This document shows, piece after piece, positions 45,201 through 53,038 of a stretch of 64,000 bases of DNA. A model generated the notes under the pieces. It saw only the letters and a program-made list of their open reading frames with translations. It searched no databases and was not told the DNA's origin. Made by a program: the position numbers and the translations under genes. The stretch is from contig CAZUON010000004.1 in assembly GCA_964621345.1 (NCBI GenBank), forward strand, positions 1 through 64,000, in the 5' to 3' direction. Each line of letters starts with the position of its first letter. Within the stretch, counting starts at the first letter, position 1. The stretch comes from Glaciecola sp964621345. GTDB taxonomy: Bacteria > Pseudomonadota > Gammaproteobacteria > Enterobacterales > Alteromonadaceae.

Positions 45201-45362
45201 ATATGGTGCAAGTAAAAAGCCAAGCGCAGCGTATGCAACAATCAAACAAGTAAAGGATGTTAGCAGCCAATGTTTTTGCGCGGTTTCAATAAGTGTTTTG
45301 ATGATATTTTCTCTAGTAAAATGTTTAGGGGTGAGTTGGATGCATGTTTTATGATTCAACAC
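42252..45362 (-). CDS. DUF748 (AsmA-like) envelope protein
   Basis: 1036 residues. One N-terminal membrane segment (about 33-55) is followed by a very long periplasmic part made of beta-rich AsmA-like repeats. DUF748 landmarks include DVNGTIDIDLPVSGNVDEPDFSYGGVV and the GSLLGIEASELEHIKYVDGRFDLT segment. A helical region lies at about 930-1000. Proteins of this type are bridge-like lipid-transport candidates between the inner and outer membrane. The start is taken as TTG 45362, as no ATG lies near the membrane segment; it could be a little downstream. Convergent with the kinase gene, overlapping it by 4 bp. Confidence 0.85.
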   Translation of the reverse strand: MLNHKTCIQLTPKHFTRENIIKTLIETAQKHWLLTSFTCLIVAYAALGFLLAPYLLEKNLVSTMEQQFNAQLRVEKIEINPFVLSLKIQQLELDNPQGKPTARIAEIYTNFQLSSLFRLALTFDEIRLSSPELFITRDKTGNMDFSYLLVSDEAPNDIKSSKEDLGDEHDAELLPTLIYQFSIHEWVVNWSDDMPITPIQTTFGPITIDVNELNTLPDRSGQQTVSISTQNLGTLSWTGDIQLNPLRSAGNAQLQDASFELVSTYLRHETGLELVDGSAELELDYEVYTNESGEIKAIINNINMSLNELLINTFADGTGFDFAGKDQQVLSLPKLQINNGEFLWPERTISLESISLNKPKINLTRSKDGVLNIQPSTAVNDQENTQANTAEKGDSQPLEPWKLSLGNFIVTNLALDLQDNAIVPADTIGISNFNLDIKNISNTPGMQFPTSLNLQTMRGGSVSLNGAVSVLPAPSFDLDMIVDAMELEGLHPYIKQYAYVLMRSGALNINGEISGNSEDAFQFKGKLDVTDLDVGQSVNGERLLSWASFKADNIDFSLAQQKLNVSTLIFDKLYGDILINEDGRLNVGEIRKTDSNPATNIATQVDEVEKTEESAFNINIGEVLLNHASADFQDLSLPLPFAVKIDDLTGKMTTISTESREASRISFEGKVDEFGLARINGSLLPVNPTNNTDISLIFENINVPKFTPYSIPFAGRKVQSGKLDLTLGYKVADGELLGENSIILRDFELGEEVPHPDALNLPYGLAVALLKDVNGTIDIDLPVSGNVDEPDFSYGGVVMKALGNLLVKIIASPFNALGSLLGIEASELEHIKYVDGRFDLTPPEMEKAVKLSEALALRPELQLSFAGVTDATADGLVLRINEVERLLELRTTEIAASQAPSIQDTDLRIMALEALYGEQLTEGKQNTTLEQLKQQFTSIPDNDNAAVENDNLKETTVSFDKLAYANEIRKQLIHAQTLNQNDLDTLANARAQALKSALLAIDPALQERVIILDSMQITKPENQLIEMDINLGAVSD

Positions 45363-45734
45363 TTACCCGTGCCATTATAATTAATAGTGTGTATATGAAC
45401 TTAATAGTTCAACATCTTTCTTACTATTATCACCAAAGGGCTATTTTTTGTAATGTTGATAATTGAAATGTGCTTCTTTATGTCGAGAAATTTTACATTT
45501 TTCTGCTGAAAAAAAGCCACTGTTTGCTAAGGGTTGGATTAATATCGACTTTTTGTAACGGCCTATTTATTGCTAGTGGAGCTTAGATCTAATGCAAAAT
45601 GCACATAGCGATTATTGTGCTAGTATAGAATTTATTAAGTAGTAATGTACCTCCGATTTCATTAAATAGGTACATGGCCTAAAGTGACAATGCAATATAG
45701 GCCTATGGAATAGAAAATAACTAAGGAGCAGTAT
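45363..45734. other. intergenic region before the DUF3135 gene
   Basis: 372 AT-rich bases between divergent genes, with no gene seen. It should hold promoters for the DUF748 gene (minus) and the DUF3135 gene (plus), but no pair of elements stands out. AAGGAG at 45723 is the ribosome site of the following gene. Confidence 0.4.
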
Positions 45735-46106
45735 ATGGAAACGAGTTTTGATTTTGACTACCTTTGTACATTGTATAAGACCGATCCTGAAGAGTTTGAA
45801 GCCATAAGAAAAAAAATCATCGATGACGCTATCAAAAGTGCCAGAGAAAGCTCACAAAGACGTTTGCGCGGTATACAATTTCAGGTAGATGCAAAAAGAC
45901 AAATTCATCAAAACACTCCATACGTGGCCTGCATGGAGGTCAGTAAGATGATGCACCAATCTTTTGACGAACTTCGTTTTAGATTGAACGGTGCTTTAAA
46001 GCAAGAAAATACCACTCAAAAAGCGCCAGAGCCAAAACAACAGCGAAGCGTAGAATCAAGTGAGAACGTAGTAGTGAGTATTAACACAGAAGCGAAGCTA
46101 AATTGA
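45735..46106 (+). CDS. DUF3135 domain protein
   Basis: 123-residue cytoplasmic protein. The N-terminal 80 residues match the small DUF3135 family (FDYLCTLYKTDPEEFEAIRKKIIDDAI, RLRGIQFQVDAKRQ), mostly alpha-helical and charged. The last 40 residues are Gln/Pro/Ser-rich and probably disordered. Strong AAGGAG 7 nt upstream of the ATG. No function is known for the family. Confidence 0.85.
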   Translation: METSFDFDYLCTLYKTDPEEFEAIRKKIIDDAIKSARESSQRRLRGIQFQVDAKRQIHQNTPYVACMEVSKMMHQSFDELRFRLNGALKQENTTQKAPEPKQQRSVESSENVVVSINTEAKLN

Positions 46107-46231
46107 CTATGCAATAGCCCTAAAAAAGATTTGACCACATTTCTGCAGCAAGTAAACAGGAAGCCTCACGAACATAGAACTTGTGGAACAGGAGATACTA
46201 AAACGAGCACAATTGTCTTGAACATATGCGC

Positions 46232-47173
46232 TCAAATAGCACCTACCACTTTAAACCCAAGATATATACTAAATACACATGCCAAGCTTAATAGCCAAAT
46301 GACACGATCGCTTCGCGAGAGAAGGATTTGAGTGGTTAGTAAAGCTCCAATCGGCGCGACAAAAAGAAAGGTATAGATGATCGTTTGAATAAGTTCGGCA
46401 ATACTGAGTGATATGCCCACCCACAACGACTCATATTGTAAAATTTCAACAAGATCTAAGGCGAAAAACACTAAGGAAAAGAAAACGCCTAACTCTAAAT
46501 ATAAGGCAACTTCAGCACGTGTTTTCTTGATAAAAGGGGCAATAAATAGTCCGTATATAGGCCGCAAGCCTAATAACCATATATTGCCCGGGTCAACACT
46601 GTAGTAATATAGCCTTAGCCTATGAACCCAGCGTGTTAATGCATATACAAAAGGAATTTTTACTGCAGTTTTCCACCTTGCTGCAGTGAGCGAAGCTACA
46701 ATAAAGATCACTAAAATAATACTCGGTTCAAAGGTACCTGATGAGCCTGATACCGCACCTAGTACAAATCCTACCAAGCTTAATAAAAACAAACTCCCAT
46801 ATATTCTTGCTTTAGAATTACGATGCAGAACCCAAGCCGGCGCTTCATTTATTTTAAGCGCTTTTTTAGGTGGCAAAAAGCTGAGTTCGCTGGGCGGCTC
46901 GCCACTTTCAAGTCTTTCTTTCTCAGCACAGTTACGCGTGCTTACGATGTGCTTGATATAAAAAATATCGAAAACCCACCAAATCAAACCACCTCCAGCG
47001 CTTAATAACATTAAGGTGGCGCTCAATGGTTTGTTCACATAAAAACGGTGAGCACCGAATATCCCTAAAAAAATTGCTAATACAAGCGCAATAGTCTTAT
47101 ATTTATGCCTATAACGATAAAGATCGTCTACCACCTGCTTAGAAAAATCGGGGTCAGCACTGAACGTATTCAT
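46232..47173 (-). CDS. TM2-domain membrane protein
   Basis: 313 residues. A TM2 domain near the N-terminus (about 25-75) shows the typical LGIFGAHRFYVNKP turn and GGGLIWWVFDIFYI. It is followed by a soluble linker (about 80-120, ERLESGEPPSELSFLPPKK) and five or six further membrane segments. TM2 domains occur in many bacterial proteins without a settled role. Its start is 43 bp from the end of the PqiA-like gene, on the same strand, so it may share that transcript. Confidence 0.8.
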   Translation of the reverse strand: MNTFSADPDFSKQVVDDLYRYRHKYKTIALVLAIFLGIFGAHRFYVNKPLSATLMLLSAGGGLIWWVFDIFYIKHIVSTRNCAEKERLESGEPPSELSFLPPKKALKINEAPAWVLHRNSKARIYGSLFLLSLVGFVLGAVSGSSGTFEPSIILVIFIVASLTAARWKTAVKIPFVYALTRWVHRLRLYYYSVDPGNIWLLGLRPIYGLFIAPFIKKTRAEVALYLELGVFFSLVFFALDLVEILQYESLWVGISLSIAELIQTIIYTFLFVAPIGALLTTQILLSRSDRVIWLLSLACVFSIYLGFKVVGAI

Positions 47174-47216
47174 AAGCGGTAACGCATTGTTTTAGCTTGA
47201 GGTAGGAGAACGATTA

Positions 47217-47822
47217 TCATACATCGCCCGCTTGCTTACCTTCATCCTTCACTTTTGAAAAGGCGCTTAACATTAGTTGCGAGCCCACCAACGAAACTAT
47301 GCAGTAAGACACGAAGTAGTAAAATCCTAGCCCTACATTAGATAAAGTTTGTGAGCTTAATTCAAAGGCGAAAGACATGCCAAAAAAGCTAAGTTCATGC
47401 TGCTGTGCACTTTCTGTATGATTTGTCGATAACACGGCCAAAAATACTGCCACCACAAACACATCTGCCATCGACCACTTCCCGATAACGGAAACAAAGT
47501 TACTGATTTGTTTTTGGTGAGAGGCGGTTTTGATAAAGTAAGCGATGCACAATAATATGGCTTTACTGATGGGAATAAGCACCGAAAACACAAAAATAAG
47601 CACTGCTACGAGAATGCGATCATCTTGCAAAAGCTCAGAAACGGTATTGAGTATTGAGAGTTCTTTATCAATGAGCTCTGAATTGAAACCTGCGCCTGCT
47701 ACGTTAACTAGCATATCCATGCTGAGCGTAAACATTGGCAATATTATGCCGGGAACGAACAAAGCAATTGCAGACAATGTGAGAAAAAAGCCTAGGTGTT
47801 TTTTATAATCTTGTTGTATCAA
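47217..47822 (-). CDS. PqiA-like inner-membrane protein
   Basis: 201 residues with four membrane segments. The conserved PqiA-family block IGKWSMADVFVVAVFLA (about 112-128) follows a cytoplasmic loop. It corresponds to one half of E. coli PqiA and lacks the zinc-ribbon cysteines. No MCE protein (PqiB) is next to it, which is unusual for the family. Located between the TM2 gene and glsA. Confidence 0.8.
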   Translation of the reverse strand: MIQQDYKKHLGFFLTLSAIALFVPGIILPMFTLSMDMLVNVAGAGFNSELIDKELSILNTVSELLQDDRILVAVLIFVFSVLIPISKAILLCIAYFIKTASHQKQISNFVSVIGKWSMADVFVVAVFLAVLSTNHTESAQQHELSFFGMSFAFELSSQTLSNVGLGFYYFVSYCIVSLVGSQLMLSAFSKVKDEGKQAGDV

Positions 47823-47836
47823 TGTGAACTCCGTTT

Positions 47837-48757
47837 TTATTCACCAAAAACTGACCAACCCATTTCACTCGCCAATAACTCTAAGGCTTGTGTACCTAAC
47901 TTACTATTTCCAATTGTATCTAAACCAGGAGACCATACCGCAATAGATGCTTTGCCTGGTGCAATGGCTAAGATCCCGCCGCCAACCCCACTTTTACCGG
48001 GTAAGCCAACGCGATATGCAAACTCACCCGAGCCATCATAATGACCACAGGTTAGCATAAGAGCATTAATACGTTTGGCGCGTTTTGCTGATACTACCGC
48101 ATATCCGGTGTCGGGATTAATGCCGTTGTTGGCTAAAAATAAGCCCGCCTTTGCCAATTGCTGTGTATTCATAGCAATTGAGCAATGGTGGAAATAAGTG
48201 CCAAGCACCTTATCCACCGGATTTTCGAAGTGACCAAATGATGACATGAAATAGGCTAGCGCACTATTACGCTCGCCGGTATTTAACTCTGAGCGAGCCA
48301 CCTTTTCGTCGATTGATATGCTTTCATCGTCGGCCAATAGACGTACGAAGCGCATTACTTCGCCAAGTGCTTCTTTAGGTTCATGTCCTTGCATAATGAG
48401 ATCGGCAATGGCAATTGCACCAGCATTAATAAATGGATTGCGGGGGCGCCCGTACTCATTCTCTAGCTGAACTATGGAGTTAAACGGGTCGCCAGACGGC
48501 TCTCGTCCTACTCTTGCCCAAACATTCTCGCCTAATTTGCCAAGCGCAAGTGTAAGCGTAAATACTTTTGAAATACTTTGAATAGAAAATAATTGCTCTG
48601 CGCAGCCAGCGCTATATACCTCACCACTGGGCAAGGCAACACTGATTGCAAATTGGTTGGTATCGATTTGTGCGAGCTGAGGAATATAAGATGCGACTTC
48701 ACCTTTGTCAGCCTGTTTCAGCATTTTATTGGTAATGTCATCGAGTGTTTTTTGCAT
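47837..48757 (-). CDS. glsA: glutaminase A
   Basis: 306-residue serine-dependent glutaminase of the beta-lactamase-like fold that releases ammonia from glutamine. The catalytic Ser-x-x-Lys is SISK (61-64) in LFSIQSISKVF. Substrate-binding pieces RPRNPFINAGAIAIADL, ARSELNTGERNSALAY and PGKSGVGGGI are intact. Family-typical length. It lies 14 bp upstream of the PqiA-like gene on the same strand. Confidence 0.96.
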   Translation of the reverse strand: MQKTLDDITNKMLKQADKGEVASYIPQLAQIDTNQFAISVALPSGEVYSAGCAEQLFSIQSISKVFTLTLALGKLGENVWARVGREPSGDPFNSIVQLENEYGRPRNPFINAGAIAIADLIMQGHEPKEALGEVMRFVRLLADDESISIDEKVARSELNTGERNSALAYFMSSFGHFENPVDKVLGTYFHHCSIAMNTQQLAKAGLFLANNGINPDTGYAVVSAKRAKRINALMLTCGHYDGSGEFAYRVGLPGKSGVGGGILAIAPGKASIAVWSPGLDTIGNSKLGTQALELLASEMGWSVFGE

Positions 48758-48803
48758 TGATTTTATTACACTTAGCGCTCAAAAACTTAAGCGTACTCTA
48801 ACA

Positions 48804-49448
48804 TCAAATAAGGCCTTGCTCTATGGCCTTTAAAACTGCGCGAGTGCGATCTCTCACGCCAAGTTTTGCTAAAATACTCGATACTTGATTTTTGATAGTG
48901 CCTTGTGAGCGAAACAAACTATCGGCCATTTCTTTGTTACTGCAACCTGCGGCCATTAATCTGAGAATTTCGGTTTCTCGTTTTGATAAAGGCTCGGGGC
49001 TTTGTGCCGATTCAAACTCCGCGTTTTTCCCTTGCAAGCCGGCTATTAAGCGTTCGGTGATTGCGGGCTGAATAAGTGTGTTGCCTGCATGTACGGTTTC
49101 AATGCTGTTTACGAGGGTATCTAGCGACACATCTTTTAATAGATACCCTTTTGCGCCAGCCTTTATTGCACGCACCACTGACTCATGATCATCAAAGGTG
49201 GTGAGCATGATCACCGGTGGGGTATTGTCGATACTACTTAGCTCGTTCAGGGCCTCAATTCCACTTTTAATTGGCATTCGAATATCCATTAAGATAACGT
49301 CAATATCTGGATGTAATTGCTGCTGCTCAAGGGCGACTTGACCGTTTTCAGCTTCAGCGACCACGTTAAGCTTATCTGAAAGTGCCAACAAACTTTTAAT
49401 GCCCTCGCGCACTAACATTTGGTCATCCACAACCATAAGTTTAATCAT
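48804..49448 (-). CDS. NarL/DesR-type response regulator
   Basis: 214 residues. Receiver (1-120) with Asp55 in VILMDIRMP, Thr in IMLTTFDD and Lys in GYLLKDVS. LuxR-type HTH (about 148-210, LSKRETEILRLMAAGCSNKEMADSLF). Overlaps the kinase gene by 4 bp (ATGA), so the two form one two-component system. Layout and relatives resemble DesR/LiaR regulators of envelope stress or membrane state. Confidence 0.94.
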   Translation of the reverse strand: MIKLMVVDDQMLVREGIKSLLALSDKLNVVAEAENGQVALEQQQLHPDIDVILMDIRMPIKSGIEALNELSSIDNTPPVIMLTTFDDHESVVRAIKAGAKGYLLKDVSLDTLVNSIETVHAGNTLIQPAITERLIAGLQGKNAEFESAQSPEPLSKRETEILRLMAAGCSNKEMADSLFRSQGTIKNQVSSILAKLGVRDRTRAVLKAIEQGLI

Positions 49449-50596
49449 GACAAGGCCTCATCGCGGCAAGGAATAAATATTTCTGTGATAAGTGATTGAG
49501 GTTGTAAGATAAAGTTGATTTTGCCTTTTAATAGCGCGACGCGCTCTTGCATGCCTTTCAAACCATTACCGGGTACTAGATTATCGGGCATATTACCCTC
49601 GCTTTCAATTCGCAGTTTTACGTCTTCATCGAGCTGGGACACTGAAATACTTATATTCTCTCCTTTTCCATGCTTTATGGTATTGGTAATCGATTCTTGA
49701 ATACACTTCATCAGGGTGTCGGCGATACCAATATCGTCTATGCGCAAATCATCACTAAAATCTAAATCGATATTAAGCCAGGGAACCTGCTCCGCCATAG
49801 TTTGAATGGCGGCGCGCAAATCAACTTGGCTCTTATCTCTTATATCACTTACCGCCTCGCGTACGTCGCTTAACAGCAGTTTGGCAAGTTGATGACATTG
49901 TTCAATGTTTTGTTTTACATCGCCCTCAGTTTTGATGCTGGCTACCTGTAAGTTGATGGTCAACGCAGTCAAATGATGGCCTAACAAGTCATGTATGTTT
50001 CGTGCAATACGCACGCGCTCGCTCTGCTTACTTGCCTCTCGTAAAAGTGCCTGTGTGGTGACTAATTGACGGTTGCTCTCTTCCGCTTTTTCGCGAGCGA
50101 GTTTTTCGTTTACCGTGGCATTGACCATGATGATGGCAAACATATTAAAGGTCCAAAACAAGCTTGCACTCAAAAATACAAAGTCGTTCTGCCAATAGTA
50201 GGTAAAAACAAAATAAAGAGGGAAAGAGGCAATAGTACCTATAACAAGAGCCCTGCGAACACTCATATAATAAGGCAATGCACCTGAAATAATCCCCATT
50301 AAAATACTATTAAATGAAAGAGGGACGGTAAAATAAATCGCCAAGACAATTACACACAATATGCACAGCAGCGCCATTCGTAACTTTAGATCGTGTTTAA
50401 AATCACGCTCACGCACCATAAGAAGCCAAAGGCCAATATATGAGAAATATAAAAACAAGGCTAAAATAATCTGCGCACTTGAAAATTCATTTGAGTACAT
50501 GACAAACACACTCATGCTTGCCACCACCGCCCACGTGACGATGCCAGAGATTTTATCTAGCGTAAAAAAAGATTTGATGTTTGATGAGCGTAGCAT
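49445..50596 (-). CDS. DesK/LiaS-type sensor histidine kinase
   Basis: 383 residues from ATG 50596, which is preceded by AAAGG at 6 nt; the open frame begins ten codons upstream with TTG. Five or six membrane segments (about 15-170) without a large periplasmic domain, a short coiled coil (about 170-205), the HisKA_3 dimerisation region with the phosphoacceptor in RIARNIHDLLGHHLTAL, and a C-terminal HATPase domain with GNGLKGMQERV. Multi-span sensor parts of this kind in DesK detect membrane thickness or fluidity. The divergent membrane protein at 50775 is a candidate target. Confidence 0.92.
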   Translation of the reverse strand: MLRSSNIKSFFTLDKISGIVTWAVVASMSVFVMYSNEFSSAQIILALFLYFSYIGLWLLMVRERDFKHDLKLRMALLCILCVIVLAIYFTVPLSFNSILMGIISGALPYYMSVRRALVIGTIASFPLYFVFTYYWQNDFVFLSASLFWTFNMFAIIMVNATVNEKLAREKAEESNRQLVTTQALLREASKQSERVRIARNIHDLLGHHLTALTINLQVASIKTEGDVKQNIEQCHQLAKLLLSDVREAVSDIRDKSQVDLRAAIQTMAEQVPWLNIDLDFSDDLRIDDIGIADTLMKCIQESITNTIKHGKGENISISVSQLDEDVKLRIESEGNMPDNLVPGNGLKGMQERVALLKGKINFILQPQSLITEIFIPCRDEALS

Positions 50597-50730
50597 TGCC
50601 AACCTTTTTAACCATTTGAGCCACAAGCGTATCAGTTAAATACACACCATGCCTATAGGTAAAAAGTCACAATAAAATTTATGACCTTTGGCACTGATAC
50701 GACAGAACCTGAGCGCCTATATTAATTCAC

Positions 50731-50744
50731 ATGCTGCAAAGCAT
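50731..50744. promoter_or_regulatory. short inverted repeat upstream of the membrane protein gene
   Basis: ATGCT (50731-50735) and AGCAT (50740-50744) with a 4-base centre, 31 bp before the start at 50775. A possible operator for the adjacent DesR-like regulator; evidence is positional only. Confidence 0.3.
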
Positions 50745-50774
50745 AAGTAAAAGTGAACATAATAAGGAGTCAGT

Positions 50775-51521
50775 ATGCTTTATCTTCATAGTTTCAGTTT
50801 TGTATTACATATAATGCTCGGTAGCTTGGCGTTAATATTGTTTTGGGTGCCGATATTTACTAAGAAGGGTCAGTTAAACCATAAAAAGTTTGGTCACTAC
50901 TATAAAACCGTGATGTATGGTGTGGCGCTAACTGGCGTGGTCATGGCGCTTTTGGTAATAGCGAGTCCATTGGCGATAAAGCACGAATATGCTAACCATG
51001 AGCATGCTGAGCATATTGCTCTGCGGTATCGATATTTTAGCGTGTTTTTGTTATATCTTGCCCTATTGAACTTTAGCGCCACGCGTCATGGAATTGCTGT
51101 GCTAGAGAGTAAATCCTCTGTAGAAATGTTGCGCCGCGTGAATTATTTAGGCCCATTATGGGGTTTGGCGTTAGGTGGCTTGCTTATATTCGCTATGGGT
51201 CTATATAGAGATAACACTCTGTTCATCGTGTTTGGGTTATTTGGCAGTCTAATTGGTGCGAACATGCTCAGATATTGTTTACAAAAAGAGATAGGCCGAA
51301 ACACTTGGGTGTTAGAGCATATTGGCAGCATGATAGGTTCAGGAATTGGTGCGTATACAGCATTTTTAGCGTTTGGAGCCCGCACATTACTCAGTGATCT
51401 CGGACACTGGCAGATAGCCTTTTGGATTGCGCCCGGTCTTATTGGTGGCTTTGCTTCGTATTTGATGTGTAAACACTACGGACAAGTGTTTAGGGTATCT
51501 TCCTCGGCACAGGTTCGCTAA
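50775..51521 (+). CDS. seven-to-eight-span membrane protein of unknown function
   Basis: 248 residues, start ATG with AAGGAGT upstream. Hydrophobic segments fall at about 8-28, 45-65, 88-105, 122-142, 146-165, 183-205 and 215-235. Several histidines cluster in the first half: HIMLG, HKKFGHYY, and KHEYANHEHAEHIALRY in the loop at about 69-86. This recalls DUF2306-like membrane proteins. The His-rich loop could bind metal or haem, but no known motif is complete. Divergent from the DesK/DesR-like pair. Confidence 0.75.
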   Translation: MLYLHSFSFVLHIMLGSLALILFWVPIFTKKGQLNHKKFGHYYKTVMYGVALTGVVMALLVIASPLAIKHEYANHEHAEHIALRYRYFSVFLLYLALLNFSATRHGIAVLESKSSVEMLRRVNYLGPLWGLALGGLLIFAMGLYRDNTLFIVFGLFGSLIGANMLRYCLQKEIGRNTWVLEHIGSMIGSGIGAYTAFLAFGARTLLSDLGHWQIAFWIAPGLIGGFASYLMCKHYGQVFRVSSSAQVR

Positions 51522-51538
51522 GCGTTATAGGGGCTTGT

Positions 51539-51931
51539 TTATGCAACAAGCCCTTTTGCTAACACTCGGTTTGACAAGAGTGAGAGTAATTCAAGCTCTT
51601 CGTCGCTTCTTTTTCCGTCTACCGCCGTAATATCCATAGCGACCTCGAAAGACTTCGCAGCGTCGATGTTTAAATCACTCCCCAAGTTTCTTAAAAACTC
51701 GCGAGAATGACCGCTAGAAATGGCTTGTCGAGCCTCGTGAATGGCTTGGCTTATAAAGTTTGGCAAAACAGTGCCACTGTTCCAATCTAGCGATTGTGCA
51801 ACACTGTCAAAATAGTCTTGTTCGGTAAGCGTCACCTTTCCATCTATTTGATAAAATAATACTGTCATTCGTACCAAGGCTTCGTTGAACTGCTGAGTTC
51901 TTGCGCGGGCATATTGTAGTTCTTCAGACAT
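51539..51931 (-). CDS. TerB-like protein
   Basis: 130 residues from ATG 51931 (the frame opens four codons earlier with GTG). All-helical, with two copies of the TerB-type acidic turn: LFYQIDGKVTLTEQDYFDSVA (about 26-46) and MDITAVDGKRSDEELELLSLL (about 98-118). TerB domains bind metal in tellurite-resistance and stress proteins and also occur in defence-linked neighbourhoods. It is 56 bp downstream of the WYL regulator on the same strand, suggesting one transcript. No other ter genes are near. Confidence 0.75.
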   Translation of the reverse strand: MSEELQYARARTQQFNEALVRMTVLFYQIDGKVTLTEQDYFDSVAQSLDWNSGTVLPNFISQAIHEARQAISSGHSREFLRNLGSDLNIDAAKSFEVAMDITAVDGKRSDEELELLSLLSNRVLAKGLVA

Positions 51932-51987
51932 AGCTCTCACCACTTACAATTTGTTTAGATTCGACCTTGATTGTTTCATCTGGTTCA

Positions 51988-52893
51988 TTAATTTGTGCGA
52001 AAACCCGGTGCTATTTGCGGATTCTCAATATGATCAAGCACTTGCGTATTTTTAAGCGCCAGTTGGCAACCTTGATTTGAAATTCTCGCGTCTACCGAGC
52101 AATCGACCTGCCATTGACGCAATATGTATGCAGCGACAGCGGCTCTCACCCGCATCGACTTTTGCGAATTGCGCATAGCAAAATCCATTTCAATAGCCCT
52201 TGGGTTGCTAATACTCGGATGGGGGATTAAGACTAATTCTACAAACCGATTAAATTGGGTGTCGGCATGAGCAAGTTCATGGCTTTCGCTCGGTGAGCCG
52301 AGTTCACTAACCTCGGTAAAGCGAGTACACACAAAATCTCTGAAGGTTTTAGATTTTCCATCGAAGCCTCTCACGTGCCAGCGGTGTCCGTTATTAATAA
52401 TGGCATGAGGAACTAAGCGTCGCTGTTGCTCGCCTGAACTTACCGATACATATTTCACAATGCAGGCCTGTTCGTTATGAATAGCACGCATGAGAGTGGC
52501 AATGATATCGATATCAGGGTGGATTAGCTGAACTGCTTCAAAGCAATGAGTAGAAGGTTGGGTATCGCTGATAATTCCATCGCTGAAGCCTTTACTGACC
52601 GATTGTAAAATGGTGTCAGCTGAAAATGCGAACAAAGGCTTGAAACTGCTAGTGCGGTAATAGTGTTTGGTAGAGTGATCAAGTGCTAAGTTATTTTCAG
52701 CGATATCTCGGTATGCAGCAAAATCGCGTGTGCTGGCGGCCAAACCTGTTTTGAAACGTGAGATTAAATCACCACGAGAAATTTTACCGAAGAACTGCAA
52801 ATTAAAATCAATAAAGGCTAAACGCTCTCGCTGTGAGAGCGATACTTTACTTAAATGTTGTTCAATCAAATTATGAGAGGCCGCTAAACTCAT
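51988..52893 (-). CDS. WYL-domain transcriptional regulator, CapW/BrxR-like
   Basis: 301 residues. N-terminal winged HTH (about 20-80): FFGKISRGDLISRFKTGLAASTRDFAAYRDIAENNLALDHS, with the layout of the CapW/BrxR regulators. A WYL domain follows (about 130-210; HNEQACIVKYVSVSSGEQQRRLVPHAIINNGHRWHVRGFDGKSKTFRDFVCTRF). The C-terminal WCX-like part runs about 220-295. Known members repress CBASS, BREX and other phage-defence operons until a ligand binds the WYL pocket. Here the only gene downstream is TerB-like; no defence effector is visible. Confidence 0.85.
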   Translation of the reverse strand: MSLAASHNLIEQHLSKVSLSQRERLAFIDFNLQFFGKISRGDLISRFKTGLAASTRDFAAYRDIAENNLALDHSTKHYYRTSSFKPLFAFSADTILQSVSKGFSDGIISDTQPSTHCFEAVQLIHPDIDIIATLMRAIHNEQACIVKYVSVSSGEQQRRLVPHAIINNGHRWHVRGFDGKSKTFRDFVCTRFTEVSELGSPSESHELAHADTQFNRFVELVLIPHPSISNPRAIEMDFAMRNSQKSMRVRAAVAAYILRQWQVDCSVDARISNQGCQLALKNTQVLDHIENPQIAPGFRTN

Positions 52894-53038
52894 TACTCAC
52901 CGTATGTATTAATCACTGTTAATTTGTACATAGTGTACTGGTTAAATAATCAGTATGCAATCAAATTGATTAGATTGACGGTTTATCTCTTTTTTTGCAA
53001 ATCAGAACGCTCGATTTTCATTGTTATGTAAGATTTCT

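Noticed and set aside
46131..46331. 66-codon plus-strand frame after the DUF3135 gene
   Set aside because: It overlaps the 3' end of the TM2 protein gene and lacks a ribosome site.
50688..50703. TGGCACTGATACGACA as a second sigma-54 promoter
   Set aside because: The -24 half fits, but the -12 GC dinucleotide is absent at the required spacing.
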